Shown here in pieces: positions 57,580 through 64,000 of a stretch of DNA of 64,000 bases. The notes below the pieces were generated by a model. It ran no database searches. It had not been told where the DNA came from and was given only the letters and a program-made list of their open reading frames with translations. Source of the DNA: Unio delphinus (taxonomy: Eukaryota; Mollusca; Bivalvia; Unionida; Unionidae); NCBI GenBank assembly GCA_029339505.1, contig JAQISU010000026.1, positions 2,199,501 to 2,263,500 on the forward strand. Reading direction: 5' to 3'. Each line of letters begins with the position of its first letter. Position 1 is the stretch's first letter. The position numbers and the translations under genes were made by a program.

Positions 57580-57738
57580 TGAGTTCTCAGTGATGGTACG
57601 TGTCTATGATTCCGCAATATCAAAATTAGAAATACATCATGAGTATAATAACAATGACAACACAGATGGAATTACTTCAACAAATAGTGGAGAACACAAA
57701 CCCAGTACAAACCAGCATGATCTCAATAACCTCAACGA
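57421..57738 (+). repeat. Tandem duplication spanning a gene junction (period 151 bp)
   Basis: 57421-57571 and 57572-57738 align along their length, starting 'tcagagagtgagttttcagc' and 'tcagatagtgagttctcagt'. Copy 2 has small insertions (about 16 and 3 bp). Both hold the end of the membrane-protein gene and a start codon with the ITMTT.ME leader of the penton gene. Because 151 is not a multiple of 3, copy 1's penton leader now runs into the membrane-protein frame of copy 2, giving a chimeric 114-codon frame at 57488-57832. Confidence 0.9.
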
Positions 57739-59000
57739 ATCCAGAATTCAGTGTGAATTTCCCCTCTCCGGTCCCAGTGAAGGAGATAGCGCTAGCAAAA
57801 TTACGAGTGTATCACAGCTGGCCAAATATTAGGTCAAAATCATTTGGTGGTCAACAACCGAATAATTCACTGGTATTTGCAAATAAGAATAAAGACGACG
57901 GTACCCCAGACTGGAACGTTGTTTCCATACCAACCGGATCATACCAAATTGAACAAATCAATAATGAATTCGCGCGTAGAATAAAATCGATTACTGGAGC
58001 AGAATCAAAAATAGCTATAACGGTTCATGAGCCAACACTATCATCTGCCATTGAAATAAGCACAGAAGGATACGTTGTAGATATCTATCAAAGCTCAAAA
58101 AGGACCGTACTGGGATGGCCTGAATTACCACCCCGGGGAGAAATTGTTGATTTACCAGAACCTCAAAAAACCGATTATATCACAGACAGGATAAAATATG
58201 ATATCTATAAGAGTTATAGAGAATACAGCAGATTAACAACTATCTATGGAAGGATAATATTAGACGACCCAATATTTTATACAATTCGAGAAGAGTTTAT
58301 CACTGAAAACTTCAGAGAAATGAATAACGATTTTTCACGGTTGTTAATACCTCTTAAATCCGGCTCTCTTACCAGAGATGAATTTATCAGCGTCGTAGAA
58401 ACATGCAGCAAAATTATCAATGACATGGAAACATTTCATTCTCAAATCATGCAAGTGATATTAGATGACGATAATCCTAAAACAAGAACAGAATTTGCAT
58501 CAAAATTTAAAATCCGCGTTGAAGATATTCCAGCATTCAAACTACCAGGATATAACGTACCAGAACTAAAAAAACTTCTCAATGATGCCATCGATATTGG
58601 TTTTAAAATAATTCATGATGCGTGGAAAAAAACATCATTACCGGAAATAAAAATCCTCAAATATAATAATGATCCAGATGGTGGCGGCAGGCATATTGCT
58701 CCGTTCAATGTGAATATTTCATCGGTGATTGCGCTCAATTTAGTATGTGATGTTATCGAAGGAAGCTATCAAATAAATTTAGAACGATCAAATCAAGCTC
58801 AGCAAGGATATATTTTGTATTCATTTGCACCAACAGCCCCTCCAGGATTTTTAATAATTGAGTCCCCGGTGAATCCAGTCTATATGCGGTGTCATAATAA
58901 TTCATTAACCAGAATTAATTTCAAACTCACTGACCAATCTAATAATCTGATTGATCTACAAGGTGAAGTTTTACAAATTAGTCTGTTTGTGAAATCCTAA
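57639..59000 (+). CDS. Penton-like minor capsid protein with a helical insertion
   Basis: This 453-aa protein starts at the ATG in copy 2 of the junction duplication (MSIITMTTQMELLQQIVENT). The N-terminal half FPSPVPVKEIALAKLRVYHS WPNI, WNVVSIPTGSYQIEQINNEF and TVLGWPELP, and the C-terminal half HIAPFNVNISSVIALNLVCD, ILYSFAPTAPPGFLIIE and LIDLQGEVLQISLFVKS, match the single-jelly-roll penton/minor capsid proteins of Polintons and adintoviruses. Between residues about 160 and 335 lies a helical, charged segment (YKSYREYSRLTT, FREMNNDFSRLLIPL, LKKLLNDAIDIGFKIIHD) that is not part of the usual fold. Family members without it are about 270-300 aa. The gene ends 27 bp before the right inverted repeat. 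Confidence 0.85.
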   Translation: MSIITMTTQMELLQQIVENTNPVQTSMISITSTNPEFSVNFPSPVPVKEIALAKLRVYHSWPNIRSKSFGGQQPNNSLVFANKNKDDGTPDWNVVSIPTGSYQIEQINNEFARRIKSITGAESKIAITVHEPTLSSAIEISTEGYVVDIYQSSKRTVLGWPELPPRGEIVDLPEPQKTDYITDRIKYDIYKSYREYSRLTTIYGRIILDDPIFYTIREEFITENFREMNNDFSRLLIPLKSGSLTRDEFISVVETCSKIINDMETFHSQIMQVILDDDNPKTRTEFASKFKIRVEDIPAFKLPGYNVPELKKLLNDAIDIGFKIIHDAWKKTSLPEIKILKYNNDPDGGGRHIAPFNVNISSVIALNLVCDVIEGSYQINLERSNQAQQGYILYSFAPTAPPGFLIIESPVNPVYMRCHNNSLTRINFKLTDQSNNLIDLQGEVLQISLFVKS

Positions 59001-59026
59001 GGATTTTCATCCTATGACCCTAGGAC

Positions 59027-59254
59027 CGGACTTGATAAAATATTCGGTTGAAGACGAATGGAGGCTTAGACATTTTTTTGATTTCATTGATTTCATTGAT
59101 TTTTCATTATTATTTTTTGCCTGATTTCATTATTATTTTTTGCCTGATTTCATTGATTTTTTTTTATTTTTTTTTTGTCTGATTTCATTGTTTTAAGCCT
59201 GATTTCATTGAAAACTTGTTTAAAAATGTTGTCCGGCTCACCCTCTCTGCTGCT
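59027..59254 (-). repeat. Polinton terminal inverted repeat, right (about 228 bp)
   Basis: The reverse complement of the left repeat. It is longer because the inner 'tgatttcattattatttttt + gcctg' unit is present in extra copies. The outermost about 75 bp are nearly identical to the left end, ending CCCTCTCTGCTGCT. Confidence 0.93.
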
Positions 59255-59259
59255 TGCAT
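59255..59259. repeat. Target-site duplication TGCAT, right
   Basis: It pairs with 44181-44185 and marks the insertion point. Confidence 0.85.
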
Positions 59260-59392
59260 TTTTAATCCAAAAGAACAGCAATTCTGTAAAATACTATAAC
59301 TATTTCTATAAACACTATTATTACTGAAACACGATGTTTATACACTAGTTACAACAGGTTATATTAAAGCTCACACTGCACAGATTGTTGGA

Positions 59393-59645
59393 CAATCCCG
59401 AGTGGCCGAGTGGTCTAAGTGCTTTCCGTTACGGATCACTGCCATCTCACCTCTGTCTGCGTGGAGTCGAGTCTAAGATTCGGCTAATGTAGCTGTGTGA
59501 GAAAGCTTGCCAGTAGCTTCTTGTGGGTCGGTGGTTCTTTCTGGGGGTTTTCCCGGGTTCTTCCTCCACCAATAATACTGGCCGCCACGTATAGCCTATG
59601 GTGTGCTGAAAAATCGAGTTAAACCCTACAACATCAACAACAACA
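59393..59645 (+). mobile_element. tRNA-Leu-like SINE
   Basis: The head reads 'cccgagtggccgagtggtct + aagtgc', a Leu-type A box, and 'gtggagtcgagtctaagat' is in B-box position. The body 'ttctttctgggggttttccc + gggttcttcctccaccaata' and 'ccgccacgtatagcc' is of the type found in many molluscan tRNA-derived SINEs. It ends with 'caacatcaacaacaac', a simple 3' tail. Confidence 0.75.
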
Positions 59646-60109
59646 AAGCCACTGTATCAACATCATGTCAATGAAGTCTTATGGTACGTACAAATGCTTC
59701 TTAGGTAAATAATCCCCAAATTCCTGAATTAAACAAGTCCAGCTTTCTCCAAACCTCTAACAATTAGGTGCGATCTTTTTTTTCTTTTTCTTTTTTTCTT
59801 TTTTAGAGGCACCATACAGACGCCCCTATTCCCTACTTTGAAAAAAAGAGAAAAAGTATTCATGTAGTGTTGTTATCTCCCGATGTGCAGTTATGTGTTT
59901 ATTTTATATAAATTTTTCATCTAAAACGTTTTTTATTTTTATTTCGAGTTTGAAGCGGTATTATTGTCTAGTGTTTCTATAGGGTTGTTCATCCGAGTAG
60001 GTTTTATTTACCTAGACTCGGAATTCCTTCCCTATATCGTTTTTGTTGACCTTGGCTAGAGGTCACCTGTATCCCGTGTATGCTATTTTTGTTTGTGCTA
60101 TATTTATGC

Positions 60110-60113
<4 letters not shown>
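59646..60113. other. Non-coding DNA
   Basis: Contains a CT/T-rich stretch near 59777-59806; no gene. Confidence 0.45.

Positions 60114-60180
<67 letters not shown>
60114..60180. repeat. (TA)n microsatellite
   Basis: About 33 TA units. Confidence 0.97.
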
Positions 60181-60184
<4 letters not shown>

Positions 60185-61323
60185 TATTTTCGTAGCTTTG
60201 TAGTCAAAAGAGTCATCTTCTATGTAATATATCTTTATCTTGAAGTCCTTACATATTTTTGGCATAAATTCTTGAAGCAAAATAGATGCCTCAAAATGTG
60301 TTGCAGGACAGGATTAAGGTGTGATACTACTTAATCTAAATTCAGTGATTTATATAAAGTGTTTAATTATTTGTAATCACAGTGAAGTTATTGAAACTGG
60401 GTAATAGGATTTGGGGGGTGGGGGGAATAATTTTTTCCTATATTTTTCGTGTGTGAGGTGGCCATCATACACTGGTTCTTACGTTGGTATGGCAACTATT
60501 TTGACTACGACCACCGAAATGTGACAAACGCATACCTGATTTAGAATGATGGAAGCAGAGGCCATTTGGGATTTTAAACATATGCCGTCTGTGTTTAGAT
60601 TGAAATCTTGTTTCTGATAAATCGATAACAAATAAGGCTTTGCTTGCTTTTACGCGAACGTGAACATGATAACTGGTCAAAATCAAGGTCAATCGAAAGA
60701 GTTAATTTACTTGTAATACGATGCCCAGGCAAGTCTTAGTTTAAAGTGTATAGTGCGCTTGCTCAGACCGGCCGATGGCGTGTTCATGCAAGCTAATTCG
60801 CCCTTTCATATAAAGCTTTCCAGGGTATGACTCAAGTTATTGCTGCTATTCCTGGAAGAAGGTGATATCGCTGTGCTGGTGAAGAAAACTGGATGTTCTT
60901 ACATCAGATGTTGAGAATAGAAGTCAATGTATTGTTCATGCTGACAGCGAATAGGAATATTTAAATTTTGAGTGAAAAGATTCTTTTCTGGATATACACA
61001 TATGTAATCCTCAATAACCTTGTTATTCGTTATGTTCATACTTTTTGAGTCATCAGTGGAGCCTCTAATTAAGCTTCAAAAGGGCTTAGTCAAGATCCAA
61101 TGAATAAAAGAAATCAAAGTTGCGCAAGAACAAGAAACCACGTCAAACAATTATTTTATATATTTTATACGTGAAACTTGCAATTACTGTAATATTTTCG
61201 TAACTGAAAGTTACCTTCGAGTTTTCAAATCAGTGGTGAAGCTTTTCAACAAACATTGCTATCAAGAGTGGAATTAATTTTTAAAATATCATCGATACAT
61301 TTTCAATCGACAAAATACTCATA
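60181..61323. other. Upstream region of the opsin-like gene
   Basis: No gene seen. It should hold the promoter and 5' untranslated region of the opsin-like gene, but no single core-promoter element can be supported. Confidence 0.4.
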
Positions 61324-61983
61324 ATGATTGACGTGAACATTGCCAACAAAACACCACCCGTCCATCCATATGTTCTCGGGTTCGTTCCACCAGAAGTAAG
61401 CCCCTACATCCATCTTATGAACGCATTTCTTTTGGTTTTGATCTATATTTTTGGAATACTTGAAAATGGGATCATACTTACAATATTTGCAAAGAACAAA
61501 CATCTTCGTTCTCCAACTAACACGTTCATCATTGCTATGGCTTTAGGTGATTTCAGCCTCTGTTTCTTTGGGATACCGTTATCATCTACATCCAGCATGG
61601 CAGGACGTTGGATCTGGGGCGACACAGGCTGTATGATCGAAGGTTTTATTGTATACTTTATAGGAATGGCTAATATGTATATTCTAATGGCGGTATCATT
61701 GGATCGATACCTGGTGATATCAAGACCTTTGCTGGGTTCGAAAATAACTGTTAAAGTCGCCATAATGTCCGTAATTGCTTGCGCAGCCGGTGGTTTGTTT
61801 TGGACAGTAGTACCGTTTTTTGGCTGGTCTCGGTACACGCCGGAAGGAGTTGGAACCACGTGCAGTGTCACGTGGACGGATAAGGATGCTGCCACAACCA
61901 GCTATAACATTTGCATATTTATATTCTGCTACCTGGTTCCCGTCGGCACCATGATCGTAGCGTATTATAAGCTTCTCGACACG
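61324..61983 (+). CDS. Opsin-like class A GPCR, exon 1 (TM1-TM5)
   Basis: The start ATG at 61324 gives MIDVNIANKTPPVHP with an NKT glycosylation sequon at residue 8. TM1 holds GILENG with the conserved Asn, but Glu replaces the usual Gly. RSPTNTFIIAMALGDF is TM2, WIWGDTGC has the disulfide Cys at the start of TM3, and SLDRYLVISRP is the E/DRY motif. FFGWSRYTPEGVGTTCS in loop 2 has the Glu six residues before the disulfide Cys that serves as counterion in many invertebrate opsins. TM5 is NICIFIFCYLVPVGTMIVAY. Donor GTACGT follows codon 220 in phase 0. The retinal Lys in TM7 lies outside, so opsin identity rests on loop 2 and TM3. It resembles the peropsin/neuropsin/Go assemblage more than r-opsins. 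Confidence 0.88.
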
Positions 61984-63785
61984 GTACGTACAAAATGTAT
62001 AGAAATTGTATAAAAACGAAAGCACAATTTAAACACAATACTAATTACTTCTGTCTACCATGCATTTTATTTATATTTATGGAAAATACATTCTGATGCT
62101 TATGTTCAAAATCATTCAGAGCTGATTATCACGTACCATCTATTGCACTCTTAATTATTATTGTTCTTAAGATGATAACAAATGAAATTTTTATAGACGT
62201 CTCTTCTCCATATCAACCTTTTCCGATAGGCAGACTGTACCAGTTAATTTAACAAACGTGTCAGTAGCCTGTTCGATTGGGTGAAAACAATTTCAAACTC
62301 TCTGGCTGATATTCTCGTCGACAGGAGTTTCCGTCTTGCTTATATTAACTTTAAAGACTGTGAGCTTTGTTTTAAAGCACGTCTTAAATTACTATTAGAC
62401 TTAACTTGCTGATATGTTTTTTTTCTGCATTGTTTATGAACTCCAATAAAGATGTGTTATAACCAAGATTGTTGTACTTTTGTCAACATGTGATTTATAA
62501 AATGACTTAACATATACAAGCATCAGCACAGGATTAGATGCTTTTTAAATAATAGCTGCAGTTAAATAAAATGATGACAAGAAATTGAAATGGAACTGGC
62601 TGAATCATGCGTGTTTATTTCGTCTTCATTAGAGTTGAAATAAATGAGACAGAGAGACAAATAGACAAACAAAATATGTCTCCTTTCTCCGTCAATAAGA
62701 GTTATGATTAAAGAATGCTCGTTTTGCAATGGTATACGTCATAGTCAAACGGGTCATACAAACGTCAGGCAGGACATATGTCTACGTCAAACAGGGATCA
62801 TAGCTCAATCAAATTTAGACGACAAAAAGATATTAAAATTGCAACCTCTCTTAAGTCGGGTCATTCTACAAAATTCGGTTTCAGTCAATAAATCACTTCA
62901 AAAGTCTAATTTTGGCGAAATTAATCAATATGTCTTTTAGAATAAGCCGGTACCCAATTTTGTTTAAGTCCATGAAGACTTTTCAATTGTTACTTGTGGT
63001 AAACGAAATTTGTGCCGATTGAATGACGCAAGCAAGGAAAAATTGATGCCTTTTTACGTGACCATTCCATAGAATTTGGCGCTCTCATATAAATCGTGAA
63101 ACAAGGAAACATTTTATTTTAGATAAAAAGAAATCGGCTTCCAAAATATCCATGGTCGTTATGAGAAAATGTATTGAAAGGAACAATGCTTTCCTATATT
63201 TTATAAGTTTTCTAACTTTTCTTTACGTAAGTTTGAAAGCATTCTAAATTATTTTCATTGCGTTTGTGTGGTTTTCTTAATCGTTTTAAAGCAAAAGAGC
63301 GAGTAGCTTTTCGAGTCATTGGAAGAAATGAAATTCAAATTACGATATGCATTTAAGTTTATTTATCTGCAAGCGTGCGTGGGTTGATTGTGTGTGTTTT
63401 TGCATGTGCGTGTAAGCTGTGATTTAATGACGTAACAATTTATATTAGCAAATGGCATAATGCTTTAACACGCATAGGGATGTAAATTCTGGAAAGAAAT
63501 GGAACGTTTGAGTAGTTTATCACTAAAGCGTTGACAAAATAATTTAAAAGATCAAGAAATCGCAGGACCATTTAAATTTTTCACATAAAGATCTAATGAT
63601 TCAAGACAACAGGTGTTCTGTCCCAGAAGTCATTGCGCACTGCGCCATTTCTGTGTCATGTTCCAAGTCTTACCGGACCAGCCCAAGTCTGATGTCGTGG
63701 TATGTCTGGGAAGGTCAGTTAGTCTTATATAAGCCTATGTTCTATTTCATTCAAATCAATTAATAACTAAATTCTATTATTTCAG
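61984..63785 (+). other. Intron of the opsin-like gene
   Basis: Phase-0 intron, GTACGT...TTATTTCAG. The short open frame at 62704-62940 holds five imperfect repeats of 'acgtcaaacgggtcat', with no family. Confidence 0.75.
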
Positions 63786-63891
63786 GTCCGAAATGTAGCA
63801 AAAAACACCGTCTGGGATATGAATAGCCGGATGGCACGAAAAAACCTGCGGATTGAGCGAAAAATGGCGAAGAGCTTTATGATAATTATAG
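63786..63891 (+). CDS. Opsin-like class A GPCR, exon 2 (loop 3 and start of TM6)
   Basis: The 106-nt exon follows acceptor TTATTTCAG and ends at donor GTAGGT in phase 1. It encodes VRNVAKNTVWDMNSRMARKN and LRIERKMAKSFMIII, that is, intracellular loop 3 and the start of TM6, where the basic E-x-K-x-A-K motif precedes the helix. It joins in phase 0 to exon 1. The gene continues to the right. Confidence 0.88.
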
Positions 63892-64000
63892 GTAGGTATA
63901 AGAAGTTTTTATGCAATTTTTGTTTTCATATGGAAGTGAATTTATGAGAAGCCAGAATTAGAAAAATGATACAACCAAATTGTTTCGCTTGTATTAGATG

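Larger units (their letters stand above)
44186..59254. mobile_element. Complete 15.07-kb Polinton/Maverick (adintovirus-like endogenous virus)
   Basis: Inverted repeats starting 5'-AGCAGCAGAGAGGGTGAGCC bound a block of virus-type genes: integrase, family-B polymerase, A32-like packaging ATPase, adenain-like protease, double-jelly-roll and single-jelly-roll capsid proteins. This set defines Polintons/Mavericks and the related adintoviruses. Two clusters read outward and inward: the ATPase reads toward the left end, and polymerase, HNH and the repeat protein read leftward from 50.3 kb. The zinc ribbon/PLA2/integrase set and all structural genes read rightward. The polymerase-helicase frame is open over 967 codons, but five other places show single-base shifts, so the copy is probably not fully competent. 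Confidence 0.96.

Noticed and set aside
57488..57832. 114-codon frame as an independent Polinton gene
   Set aside because: Explained as a by-product of the 151-bp junction duplication.

Overview
The window is nuclear DNA of a multicellular animal. It is AT-rich and contains intron-split genes with GT..AG borders, LINE and tRNA-derived SINE fragments, many microsatellites and long tandem arrays. Repeat style and gene content suggest a lophotrochozoan, most likely a mollusc; that assignment is an inference. No bacterial features are present.

Left part (about 1-33 kb): the minus strand carries six exons of a TMEM104-like multipass membrane protein (26494-26615, 22582-22687, 13181-13260, 8911-8941, 4910-5009, 3034-3157). 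They read right to left with matching intron phases, except that one short exon between 22.6 and 13.3 kb was not found. The first exon and the 3' exons were not found either. The introns hold minisatellites with periods of about 27-190 bp, LINE relics, SINEs (one with a perfect 14-bp target duplication), a hAT-like MITE and an unrecognised intronless coding relic.

Middle part (33-44 kb): microsatellites, two hairpin MITEs just upstream (32.1-32.8 kb), a LINE tail, and a decayed Polinton/Maverick fragment (35.2-37.6 kb). It keeps pieces of an integrase, two HNH-type ORFs and an orphan gene in the same order as the large element to its right, but lacks about 4 kb between them.

44186-59254 is a complete 15.07-kb Polinton/Maverick (adintovirus-like endogenous virus). 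It has terminal inverted repeats of about 190-230 bp starting 5'-AG, and is flanked by a 5-bp TGCAT duplication. Structural and packaging genes: an A32-like packaging ATPase, a double-jelly-roll major capsid protein, a penton-like minor capsid protein with an unusual helical insertion, a PX-like basic/hydrophobic domain joined to an adenain-like protease, a small basic minor-capsid candidate, a fibre-like coiled-coil protein and a two-helix membrane protein. Replication and integration genes: a family-B DNA polymerase fused to an SF1 helicase, a frameshifted integrase with a replaced catalytic glutamate, and two HNH-type ORFs. Other genes: a zinc ribbon followed by a parvovirus-type phospholipase A2 domain, a lysine/arginine-rich repeat protein and orphans. 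Several ORFs are broken by single-base shifts, often at A9-A10 runs, so this copy is probably no longer autonomous, or the assembly has homopolymer errors.

Right part (59.3-64 kb): a tRNA-Leu-like SINE, a (TA)n tract, and the first two exons of an opsin-like class A GPCR on the plus strand (61324-61983 and 63786-63891). It continues beyond the window, so the TM7 retinal lysine is not visible.
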